NCBI GenBank assembly: GCA_965220205.1
Contig: OZ244812.1
Location: 1,922,001 to 1,986,000 of the forward strand
Length of the DNA: 64,000 nt
Reading direction: 5' to 3'
Source: G965220205 sp965220205
Lineage (GTDB): Bacteria > Chloroflexota > Dehalococcoidia > Lucifugimonadales > Australimonadaceae
This document shows, one piece after another, positions 40,436 through 47,571 of this stretch; position 1 is the first letter of the stretch, and every line of letters begins with the position of its first letter. A program made the position numbers and the translations under genes. The notes under the pieces were generated by a model, which saw only the letters and a list, made by a program, of their open reading frames with translations, was not told where the DNA came from and ran no database searches.

Positions 40436-41458
40436 TCAGTCGGCGGCGGCCCCGGTCGCGAGGGCGAACCCGGGCTCGGAGAGAACGGCCGTCGCGCCGT
40501 CGTCCGCCACGCTGAGCGTCCGGCCGACCTCCGCGTGTTTCGCGGAGACCAGCGCCAGCGCGGTGAAGCCGTCGGGCGTCGCCGCGACCGACGTCGCGAC
40601 GCCGGCCGAGGCGCCCTCGTAGGTCAGTTTCGCGCCCGGCGACGCGGGGCCGGAGAGCGTCAGCAACATGAGGCGGCGCTGCACCTTGCGGTAGGTCAGC
40701 AGGCGCGCGATGACCTCCTGGCCGGTGTAGCACCCCTTCTCGTCGCTGATGGCGCCCGCGAGGCCGCTCTCCAGGGGGTTCGTGAACGCGCCGAACTCGG
40801 CGCCGTAGGCGGGCATGCCGCTTTCTATCCGGCGCCCTTCCCACGAAGCGGCGGAGACGGGCACGGCGCCCGCGCCGGACAGAGCGGCGCTGACGCGCTC
40901 CGCGTCCGTCCGCTCCCCGACAATCTCGAAGACATCGCGCCCGCCGCCGAGCATCCGCCAGACGACGACATCCGCGCCCGCGACGGCGGCGCGCGCGAGG
41001 TTGTCCCTCGCCGGCGGAGTGAAGGCGCCGGAGGGGCCGACAGCCGCCCTGAGCGCGGCTTCGGCCTCGGGGCCGGCCAGGGTCAGCTGAAACGTGCCGG
41101 GCGTGCGGTCGACGACCTCGATCTCCTCGCCGAAGGTGTACATGTCCAGCCAGTCGACGACCTCGGCGGCCCGTCCAGGGCTCGTGAGGCAGAGGAAGCG
41201 GCCGTCGAGCGCGCCGAGGGCGAGCAGGTCGATGACCCGCGCGTCGCCGTTGGTGAGGACGGTCCACTTCGACCGGCCGTCGGGGAGCTCTTCGAGCGCG
41301 TTCGTCGTGAGGCGGTTGAGGAGATCGAGCGCGTCGGCGCCGGAGATGTCCAGACGCCCGGCCTCCGAGCGGTCGGCCACGCCCGCCGCGAACCGCAGTG
41401 CGCGGAACTCAGCCGCATCGGCTGGGAGAACGGCGCTCGGCTCCTCGTGGTCGGTCAT
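40436..41458 (-). CDS. ygfZ: Folate-binding protein YgfZ (GcvT-like)
   Basis: A 340-residue GcvT-fold protein with the diagnostic signature DEKGCYTGQEVIARL (K-G-C-Y-x-G-Q-E) near residue 240. YgfZ uses folate to support assembly or repair of certain Fe-S enzymes. It starts 24 nt after the iscA/erpA-type gene on the same strand, a fitting partner. The Cys of the signature is present. Confidence 0.93.
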   Translation of the reverse strand: MTDHEEPSAVLPADAAEFRALRFAAGVADRSEAGRLDISGADALDLLNRLTTNALEELPDGRSKWTVLTNGDARVIDLLALGALDGRFLCLTSPGRAAEVVDWLDMYTFGEEIEVVDRTPGTFQLTLAGPEAEAALRAAVGPSGAFTPPARDNLARAAVAGADVVVWRMLGGGRDVFEIVGERTDAERVSAALSGAGAVPVSAASWEGRRIESGMPAYGAEFGAFTNPLESGLAGAISDEKGCYTGQEVIARLLTYRKVQRRLMLLTLSGPASPGAKLTYEGASAGVATSVAATPDGFTALALVSAKHAEVGRTLSVADDGATAVLSEPGFALATGAAAD

Positions 41459-41482
41459 GGCGTGCGTCCGGGCCGGGAGGGC

Positions 41483-41830
41483 CTAGACCGAGAAGGAGGT
41501 CCCGCAGCCGCACGACTTCTTGGCGTTGGGGTTGTTGAAGATGAACCCCTTGCCGTTGAGGCCGCCGGAGTAGTCGAGCTCGGTGCCGGCCAGGAAGATG
41601 TAGCTCTTGCGGTCGATGGCGAGGGTCACGCCGCGTTGCTCGATGACCTTGTCGCCCTCTCGCGGGTCGTCGACGATGTCGAGCACGTAGGTGAGGCCGG
41701 AGCAGCCGCCGCCCTTGACGGCGACCCGGAGCGTGCCGCTCTGGCGGCCCTCGACGCTCATGAACTGACTGACGTGCCGAGCGGCGTTCTCGCTGATGCT
41801 GATCGTGAGCGGTTGCTGTGCCGTTGTCAT
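41483..41830 (-). CDS. HesB/IscA-family Fe-S cluster carrier
   Basis: A 115-residue A-type carrier. The three cluster-binding cysteines are present: GGGCSGLTY in the middle and KKSCGCGTSFSV at the C-terminus. ErpA, IscA and SufA cannot be told apart from the sequence. ATG 41830 follows GAGAGGA. It probably forms an operon with ygfZ and is divergent from the XRE regulator; the twin operators in between could affect both promoters. Confidence 0.93.
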   Translation of the reverse strand: MTTAQQPLTISISENAARHVSQFMSVEGRQSGTLRVAVKGGGCSGLTYVLDIVDDPREGDKVIEQRGVTLAIDRKSYIFLAGTELDYSGGLNGKGFIFNNPNAKKSCGCGTSFSV

Positions 41831-41935
41831 GCGTCCTCTCCGAGGCGGCGCCCGTTGTCTACGTAGTCATGGTCATGATAGCGAGGGCGCGCTCTGGGGG
41901 CAAGCGGCTGCAGTCGTAGGAGTGGCTTGCGGCGG

Positions 41936-41970
41936 TACACGAAAACGTGTAGGTTACACGGAAACGTGTA
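41936..41970. promoter_or_regulatory. Twin operator palindromes before the XRE gene
   Basis: Two copies of TACACG-NAAA-CGTGTA lie at 41936-41951 and 41955-41970, 19 bp centre to centre, so roughly on successive turns of the helix. Arms are perfect inverted repeats in both copies. The second copy overlaps the -10 hexamer of the XRE gene, so binding should repress it; self-regulation by the XRE protein is the simplest idea. Confidence 0.75.
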
Positions 41971-41974
41971 GCGT
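41969..41974 (+). promoter_or_regulatory. -10 hexamer of a leaderless promoter
   Basis: TAGCGT, 6 nt, then GTG 41981. Its first two bases belong to the downstream operator. Confidence 0.55.
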
Positions 41975-41980
41975 GGCGGC

Positions 41981-42259
41981 GTGAGCAGCGACAGGCCCCC
42001 ATACCAGACCAGCAGACGGGAGACTTGGGACGCCGAGGCCGTGGCCTCCCTGCGCAGCGAGGCGGGGATGTCGCAGGCCGAGCTCTCGCGGCTGCTCGGC
42101 GTGCGTCAGCAGACGGTGAGCGAGTGGGAGACGGGCCTGCACCGCCCGCGCGGGGTCTCGGTCCGCATGCTTTCGATGGTGGCCGAGCAGGTGGCGGAGT
42201 ACCGCACGCGCGCGGGACCGGCGCGCGGCGGCGGGCCGGACGATGGCCCCGGCGCCTGA
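41981..42259 (+). CDS. XRE-family helix-turn-helix regulator
   Basis: A 92-residue protein with a single HTH: LRSEAGMSQAELSRLLGVRQ followed by QTVSEWETGLHRPRG, a textbook XRE/Cro domain (about residues 23-60). The rest is a short Gly/Pro/Ala-rich tail. The GTG start is fixed by the leaderless promoter. The 3' end overlaps the DUF2851 gene by 17 nt, so the two are cotranscribed. It is the likely ligand of the twin operators just upstream. Confidence 0.88.
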   Translation: MSSDRPPYQTSRRETWDAEAVASLRSEAGMSQAELSRLLGVRQQTVSEWETGLHRPRGVSVRMLSMVAEQVAEYRTRAGPARGGGPDDGPGA

Positions 42260-43589
42260 GTCCGGCCGGTCGGAGCGCGCGCTCGCGCAGCTCTGGCTGA
42301 CGAAGACGGGACGGCGTCTGAAGACGACCGACGGCCGCACGCTGCGCGTGATCTACCCCGGCAGGCCGGCGCCGGGGCACGGCCCCGACTTCCGCGACGC
42401 GCTCGTCGAGCTCGACGGCCTCAGGCTGAGCGGGCCCGTCGAGCTGCACCGGACGCCGGCCGACTGGACGCGCCATCGCCACCACCTCGACCCCGCCTAT
42501 GACAGCGTCATCTTGCACGTTGTCAACGCAGTCGACGACAGTGCCCGCGTGGTTGCGAGCACGATACCCGCGTTGCCCACTGTCGCCATCGCCGTCGACC
42601 GGCCCCCGCGCGCCGGTCGGCGTTCCCTGCCGAGCGGTCCGTTCGCACGGTTGCGCGGCCTCGACGAGCATCGCTTCCACGTTGCGCTCCGCCGCGCGGG
42701 TCTCGAGTGGTTCGACGAGCGCACGGAGCGAGCGGCGGAGGCTATCGAGTGGGCGGGGCCCGACCAGGCGATGTACATGGCGGTCATGGACGCGCTGGGC
42801 TTCGTCGAGAACCGCGCGGGCTTCATCGAGCTGGCGCAGCGGCTCCCGGCCGCGCTGCTGCACGCGCTCGGCGCATCGGTCGCCGAGCCGGCCCGGCCGC
42901 GGCTCTACCGCGCCCTGCTCGTCGCGTGTTCGGGGCTCAGTCCGGCAACGCGCGAGTGGACAGACCTCATCGGCACGCAGCCGATGCAGCCGGGCGTATG
43001 GCGCATCGCCGGAACGCGGCCCGGGAACCACCCGCTGCGAAGGGTCGCCGCCGCGCCGGAATTGCTCGCCCGCTGGCTCCCGACGGGGATCTCGAACAGC
43101 CTCGCCGCGTGCGCCGAGCAGGGCGCGAGGCCGCTCGTCGCGTCGCTGCTCGCGCGGGACGCCGACGGCGCCGCGATGATCGGCGAGGGGCGCGCCCGCC
43201 AGATGGCGGCGAACGCGGTGCTGCCGGGGCTGGCCGCTCAGGCCCGCCGGCGAGGCGACCGCCGCGGGGTCGCGCGGCTTGCGGCGCTCTTCGAGGAGGT
43301 CCCGCCATTGCCTGCCAACAGCCTCACGCGCGAGGCCTCCCGCCTGCTCGGCGACCGTGACGCGGGGCGGCTCGGGGCGTGCCAGCAGCAGGGCCTGCTG
43401 CACCTCTACCGCCGCGCGGTGGCGTCCGACGACCCCTCGTCTTCCGGTCCGGAGAGTCTCGTAGTTGGAGGACCCGAAAGCGGGCAGGAGCGTTCTGTGT
43501 TTCGGGCTGCGGAACGGTTCCGGGCTGCGGAGCGGGCCGGGGGTCAGCCGAGGTACGCCCGCGAGAACACCGCGAGCACTCTCCGGTAG
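42243..43589 (+). CDS. DUF2851 family protein
   Basis: A 448-residue protein of unknown function. The family core is clear near the N-terminus: GHGPDFRDALVELDG, then GPVELHRTPADWTRHRHHLD and YDSVILHVV. The spaced acidic residues, VELH and the His cluster look like a metal site and recall PD-(D/E)xK-type nucleases, but that is inference. The last 50 residues (SSSGPESLVVGGPESGQERS onward) are low-complexity and overlap the convergent PAP2 gene by 46 nt, so they may be non-native extension. It is coupled to the XRE gene. No signal peptide or membrane segment. Confidence 0.8.
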   Translation: MAPAPESGRSERALAQLWLTKTGRRLKTTDGRTLRVIYPGRPAPGHGPDFRDALVELDGLRLSGPVELHRTPADWTRHRHHLDPAYDSVILHVVNAVDDSARVVASTIPALPTVAIAVDRPPRAGRRSLPSGPFARLRGLDEHRFHVALRRAGLEWFDERTERAAEAIEWAGPDQAMYMAVMDALGFVENRAGFIELAQRLPAALLHALGASVAEPARPRLYRALLVACSGLSPATREWTDLIGTQPMQPGVWRIAGTRPGNHPLRRVAAAPELLARWLPTGISNSLAACAEQGARPLVASLLARDADGAAMIGEGRARQMAANAVLPGLAAQARRRGDRRGVARLAALFEEVPPLPANSLTREASRLLGDRDAGRLGACQQQGLLHLYRRAVASDDPSSSGPESLVVGGPESGQERSVFRAAERFRAAERAGGQPRYARENTASTLR

Positions 43590-44113
43590 ACCGGCATGAG
43601 CACGCGCATGACCGCCGCCGCGGCAAGCGCGCCGGCCACGCCAACCGCGGCGCCGGCCAGGACGTCGCTGGGATAGTGCACGCCGGCGTACACGCGGGCG
43701 ACACCGGAGACCACCGCCAGCCCGTACAGCGCCGCGCTCAGCCTGCGGTGGCCGGGGAACAGGGCAGTGGCCACAGCGAAGCCGACCGCGGTGGTGTTGG
43801 CGGGAAACGACGAGTCCGTCGGCTCGTAGAACAGGAGCGTGAGGTCGTAATCGACGAAGGGCCGGTCGCGAAAGATGAACGTGTTCACGATCATGACGAG
43901 CAGGTTGGCCAAGCCGATGGCCAGGGCACCTGTTGCCGTCGCCGTCTGGTTGGCGGTCCGGCGCGGGTCGTCGCCCGAGAACCAGAGCCCGAGCAGCGCC
44001 AGGCTCCCGAGAACCGGGAGGAGGTAGTCGCTGACGGCGATCGTCATCAGGTCGTCGAAGAGCCCCCACCGGCCGACGCCGCCGTTCAGCCAAACGACGA
44101 TCGGTCCGTCCAC
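43544..44113 (-). CDS. PAP2-family phosphatase-like membrane protein
   Basis: A 189-residue membrane protein with about five to six helices. Two of three PAP2 motifs are good: FIFRDRPF (motif 1) and ARVYAGVHYPSD (motif 3, with the nucleophile His and Asp). Motif 2 reads SSFPANTTAVGF, where BcrC-type enzymes have PSNH followed by TAVGF; the His is replaced by Thr. It may have lost phosphatase activity or work differently. The GTG start at 44113 shares a base with the stop of the preceding membrane-protein gene (TAGTG). Family members recycle undecaprenyl pyrophosphate or lipid phosphates. Confidence 0.8.
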   Translation of the reverse strand: MDGPIVVWLNGGVGRWGLFDDLMTIAVSDYLLPVLGSLALLGLWFSGDDPRRTANQTATATGALAIGLANLLVMIVNTFIFRDRPFVDYDLTLLFYEPTDSSFPANTTAVGFAVATALFPGHRRLSAALYGLAVVSGVARVYAGVHYPSDVLAGAAVGVAGALAAAAVMRVLMPVYRRVLAVFSRAYLG

Positions 44114-44556
44114 TAGCGCCGTCCCCTTCGCGCCGGGGCCGCGCTGTGTGCGATCGCGCGCCAGAACGTCGTATGCCGGAGCCGCCCGAGTCCTCGCGAC
44201 TCCCGTTCATCACGAATGCCAGACTCCCGTTCGCGGAGAACGGCCCACCGGTGGTTGAGGGCCGACGACGCCGCGAAGACGAAGGCGACGGCTGCAGCCG
44301 ACGCGGCGGCGAACCAGCGGGCCTGGGAGTTCGCGTCGAGTCCGCCTCCCGTGTCGGGCACGTTGCGAGGCTCCGACCCGAAGAACCACGCGGTCGCCGC
44401 GGCGATGAGCAGGGCGCCGAGCACGACGGCGGCGCGCGGAGCCTGGCGAAGGAACAACAGGCCGGCGAGGCCGCTGCGCGCCGCGGCAATCTGCACTGTG
44501 CCAAGCGCGGCGAGGAACACCCACGCGGCGTAGTCGAGCGCGAACCCGGAGGGCAC
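44113..44556 (-). CDS. Hypothetical membrane protein
   Basis: A 147-residue protein with about three membrane segments (ALDYAAWVFLAALGTVQIAA, AAVVLGALLIAAATAWFF and WFAAASAAAVAFVFAASSAL) and a basic, Arg-rich C-terminal tail. GTG 44556 lies 8 nt after the ilvE stop. The open frame continues upstream antisense-style over ilvE, which is not meaningful. It is sandwiched between ilvE and the PAP2 gene with a 1-nt overlap, so it is cotranscribed. No family recognised. Confidence 0.6.
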   Translation of the reverse strand: MPSGFALDYAAWVFLAALGTVQIAAARSGLAGLLFLRQAPRAAVVLGALLIAAATAWFFGSEPRNVPDTGGGLDANSQARWFAAASAAAVAFVFAASSALNHRWAVLRERESGIRDERESRGLGRLRHTTFWRAIAHSAAPARRGRR

Positions 44557-44564
44557 GACGGGTG

Positions 44565-45500
44565 CTAGGACGCCGCCACCCGGGGCGTCGCGGTGGTGAG
44601 CTGGTGGAGATAGGCGGGGTTCTGGCCCCGCACGATGGGGAAGTAGAGGTCCCGGAGCCGTTTCGTGACCGGCCCGATCCCGCCCGCGCCGACCGGGCGG
44701 TGGTCGACCGTGCCTACTCCCTGCACGTGCGCGGCGGTGCCGGTGAGGAAGACCTCGTCCGCCGTGTAGAGCTCGCTGCGGTCCACAGGGCGCTCCTCGA
44801 CCGTCATCCCCAACTCTTTGCGGGCCAGGGCGATGACGGTGTCGCGCGTGATGCCCGGCAGCACATTGCTCTCGATCGTCGGCGTCGCGATCACGCCGCC
44901 GTGGACGACGAAGATGTTCTCTCCGGTGCCCTCGCAGACGTGGCCGTCCATGTTCAGCATGATCGCCTCGTCGAAGCCCGTGGCGACGGCGTCGGTCTTG
45001 GCGAGGATCGAGTTGAGATAGAGCCCGCTCAGCTTGAAGCGGGGCGGGACCATCGTGTCGTCGATCCGCCGGTACGACGCCACGCAGCAGTTGATGGCGC
45101 CGTCGGAGTCGATGTAGGCGCCAAAGGGGACCGCGAGGCAGAAGAAGCCGTCGGAGAGCGATCTCAAATTCAGGTTCGCGACCATCTCCTGCGCCTTGAA
45201 GGCGACGGGCCGGATGTACAGGTCCTGCTGGTGGCCGCTGCGCTCGACCACCTCGACCGTGATCTGGCACAGCTCGTCGATCGTGTAAGGCACCTCTATC
45301 CACAGCATTTTGCAGCCGCGGAGCATCCGCTCGTAGTGCTCCCGCAGCTTGAAGATGTAGGTCTTGCCGTCGTCAGGGTTCCAGTTTCCACGGATGCCCT
45401 CGAACACGGCTGTGCCGTAGTGCAGGGCGTGCGTCATGATGCCGACCTTGGCATTTTCGAGGGGCACGTATTCGCCGTTCAGGAACGCCACACCCGCCAT
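44565..45500 (-). CDS. ilvE: Branched-chain amino acid aminotransferase
   Basis: A 311-residue fold-type IV PLP aminotransferase, the last step of Val, Leu and Ile synthesis and the first step of their breakdown. It has GIMTHALHYGTAVFEGIRGN, the PLP lysine in RFKLSGLYLNSILAK, CEGTGENIFVV, and ELYTADEVFLTGTAAHVQGV. ATG 45500 (MAGVAFLNGEYV) matches the family start; the upstream in-frame Met codons precede it by 46 residues without similarity. It belongs to the minus-strand run from the PanB-like gene to PAP2. Confidence 0.93.
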   Translation of the reverse strand: MAGVAFLNGEYVPLENAKVGIMTHALHYGTAVFEGIRGNWNPDDGKTYIFKLREHYERMLRGCKMLWIEVPYTIDELCQITVEVVERSGHQQDLYIRPVAFKAQEMVANLNLRSLSDGFFCLAVPFGAYIDSDGAINCCVASYRRIDDTMVPPRFKLSGLYLNSILAKTDAVATGFDEAIMLNMDGHVCEGTGENIFVVHGGVIATPTIESNVLPGITRDTVIALARKELGMTVEERPVDRSELYTADEVFLTGTAAHVQGVGTVDHRPVGAGGIGPVTKRLRDLYFPIVRGQNPAYLHQLTTATPRVAAS

Positions 45501-45653
45501 ACCAGGGCTCCTCGGATCGGCCTGCGCGCATGCTCCGAAAGCCCGCGCTTGCGCCGGACGCGCCCGCGCGGGAGGCATCATGCGCCGCCGCTTGTCGCTG
45601 GAGTTGGCCATCGCCTGGCCTACTGCGATTATCGGCAACGCTGACGACGACTG

Positions 45654-46412
45654 TCAATTGACGGGCGAGTCCGGCAGGCCTTCGGCGGCGAGGCGCCGTT
45701 CGCCGAGCAGCCCCCCGCAGCCGGCGATGGGGTCGTCAACGCCCGCGAGGGCGAGCGCGCGCCACAACGTCGCCGAGTGAGACGTCACGACCGGTTTGCC
45801 GAGCCGCTCCTCGAGCGCTTCGATCACCGCCAGCGCGTCGAAGTTCATGCAGCTCACGAACAGCGCGTCGGCGCTCGCGTCCCACGTCTCCAGGCAGAAG
45901 TCGTAGATGTCCCGGGGCGGCACGCGGCTGTACTGCTCGCCGCCCACCAACCCCATGCCGCTGATCGCGACGACCTCGACGCCGGCGTCCTCGAGATAGG
46001 CCCGCTCCGGCTCGTGGTGGTCCTCGGTGTAAGGCGTCGCCACGACGACGCGCGCCGCCCCGGCGTGGCGGAGCGCCTGCGCCGCCGCCAGCATCGTCGA
46101 GGTCGCCGGGATGCCGTAACGGTCGAACACCTCGCCGCAGAACGCACGGTCCACGGCAAGGCCGCGCAACGCGCCGCTGGCCGTGCAGCAGTAGGCGATG
46201 CTGTCGACCCGGGCCGAGGCGAGCTCCCCCACGCCGCGCCAGGCGCTCAGCTCCATCTCGCGAATGCCGTCGAGACCGCCCGAGTTCAGCAGGCGGGTCG
46301 CGTGGAACGACACGCCAACGGGCGCGAGCTGGTTGTAGCGCGGCTCGGTGACCAGCTGTCCACTGGTCGTGATCAGGCCGATCTTCGCCCGCCAGGCGAG
46401 CGGGTCCATCAT
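45654..46412 (-). CDS. Maleate isomerase / arylmalonate decarboxylase-like protein
   Basis: A 252-residue protein of the Asp/Glu racemase superfamily. The two cysteine positions used by maleate isomerases are present, in SIAYCCTASGAL (about residue 74) and LFVSCMNFDALAV (about 190). The N-terminus KIGLITTSGQLVTEPRYN is typical. It may isomerise or decarboxylate a small dicarboxylate from aromatic or nicotinate breakdown. ATG 46412 or the adjacent ATG 46409. It fits the catabolic neighbours (amidohydrolase, GMC oxidoreductase). Confidence 0.83.
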   Translation of the reverse strand: MMDPLAWRAKIGLITTSGQLVTEPRYNQLAPVGVSFHATRLLNSGGLDGIREMELSAWRGVGELASARVDSIAYCCTASGALRGLAVDRAFCGEVFDRYGIPATSTMLAAAQALRHAGAARVVVATPYTEDHHEPERAYLEDAGVEVVAISGMGLVGGEQYSRVPPRDIYDFCLETWDASADALFVSCMNFDALAVIEALEERLGKPVVTSHSATLWRALALAGVDDPIAGCGGLLGERRLAAEGLPDSPVN

Positions 46413-46502
46413 GTCGTCACCGCGCTCTCTGTCGCCTCACGTTCCACGGCGTCTTCGTCTTCGTCACGGCCATCTTCGTCACGGGGGCGTTGCCGCCCGG
46501 CG

Positions 46503-47531
46503 CTACGCCAGGCCGTAGAGCCGCATGGCGTTCTCGCGCATCACCTTCCGCTTCGCGGCGTCCGAGAGGTCCGTTCGTCCGAGCATGGCGTCGACGCTGG
46601 CGGGGTAGCTCGAGTCCCAGTGCGGGAAGTCGGACGCGTAGAAGAGGACGTCCTCGCCGATCACCGACATGACGTAGGGCAGGATCTTCTCGTCCGCCTC
46701 GGTGTGGAAGTACCAGTTGCCGTCGCGCACGTACTCGGTGGGCGGCCGTTTGAGCTCGGGGGCCTCCGCCGCCCCACGCAGCTCCCATTTCTCGTCCATC
46801 CGCTCGAGCCAGTAGGGCGCCCAGCCGCACCCGCCCTCCATCCAACCGACGCGCAGCTCCGGGAACAGCTCGGGGACGCCCGCGAACATCATGCTCACTA
46901 GGTGGCGGAAGAGGCCGACCGGGAAGCAGTAGGTGTTGACCTCAATGAAGCGTTGGAAGTCGTCCGCGCCGAGGTGGTGGATGCCCTGCGTCGCCGAGTG
47001 CACGGCGACCATCGTGTCGAGGCGCTGCGCCTCCTCGTAGAGCGGGAAGTACTCCTTGCGGCCGAGCGGCGGGTGCCCGCCCAACGCCGGCAGCATCGCT
47101 CCGACCATCCCGTACTCCGTCACGGCGCGGCGCAACTCGTCCACTGCCGCGTCCAGGTCCTGCATGGGGATGAGCGCCGCCGCCTTCAGCCGGGGGCTGC
47201 GCGAGAGGAACTCCTCGTACATGAACCGGTTGTACGCACGGCAGACCTCCACCGCGACCTCGGGCTCCCAGATGAGCGACGCCGTGAGCCCCACCGACGT
47301 GGGGAACAGCACCGCGGTCTCCATGCCGCCCTCGTCCATGGCGCGCAGCCAGGTCTCGGCGTCCTTGGCCTCGCCTCCGAGGCTCCCCCCGAGGCTGATG
47401 TCCCAGTAGCCGTGCCCCGCGCGGAGATGGGCGCGTCCCGCGCGGAGGCGATCAGGCAGGTAGCGGCGCACCTGCTCTTCCGTCTCGGTCACGTGGCCGT
47501 CGCCGTCGATGATCCCGAAAGGCCGGTCCAT
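46503..47531 (-). CDS. Amidohydrolase family protein (COG2159 type)
   Basis: A 342-residue member of the ACMSD-like metal-dependent hydrolases. It has IIDGDGHVTETEEQVRRYLP, MVAVHSATQGIHHLG with a metal His, FPELRVGWMEGGCGWAPYWL, and VLFYASDFPHWDSSYP with the catalytic Asp. It is paralogous to the protein at 38070. ATG 47531 lies 40 nt after the GMC gene stop on the same strand. Substrate unknown; decarboxylase and hydrolase activities both occur in the family. Confidence 0.88.
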   Translation of the reverse strand: MDRPFGIIDGDGHVTETEEQVRRYLPDRLRAGRAHLRAGHGYWDISLGGSLGGEAKDAETWLRAMDEGGMETAVLFPTSVGLTASLIWEPEVAVEVCRAYNRFMYEEFLSRSPRLKAAALIPMQDLDAAVDELRRAVTEYGMVGAMLPALGGHPPLGRKEYFPLYEEAQRLDTMVAVHSATQGIHHLGADDFQRFIEVNTYCFPVGLFRHLVSMMFAGVPELFPELRVGWMEGGCGWAPYWLERMDEKWELRGAAEAPELKRPPTEYVRDGNWYFHTEADEKILPYVMSVIGEDVLFYASDFPHWDSSYPASVDAMLGRTDLSDAAKRKVMRENAMRLYGLA

Positions 47532-47571
47532 TTGCGCGCCCCCTCGCCGCAGCCCGCCCTTGGCGTCGGCC

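Noticed and set aside
41859..44504. 881-codon minus-strand open frame
   Set aside because: Runs antisense across the XRE and DUF2851 genes, with Arg/Pro/Ser-rich text. The real minus-strand genes here are PAP2 and the small membrane protein in other frames.
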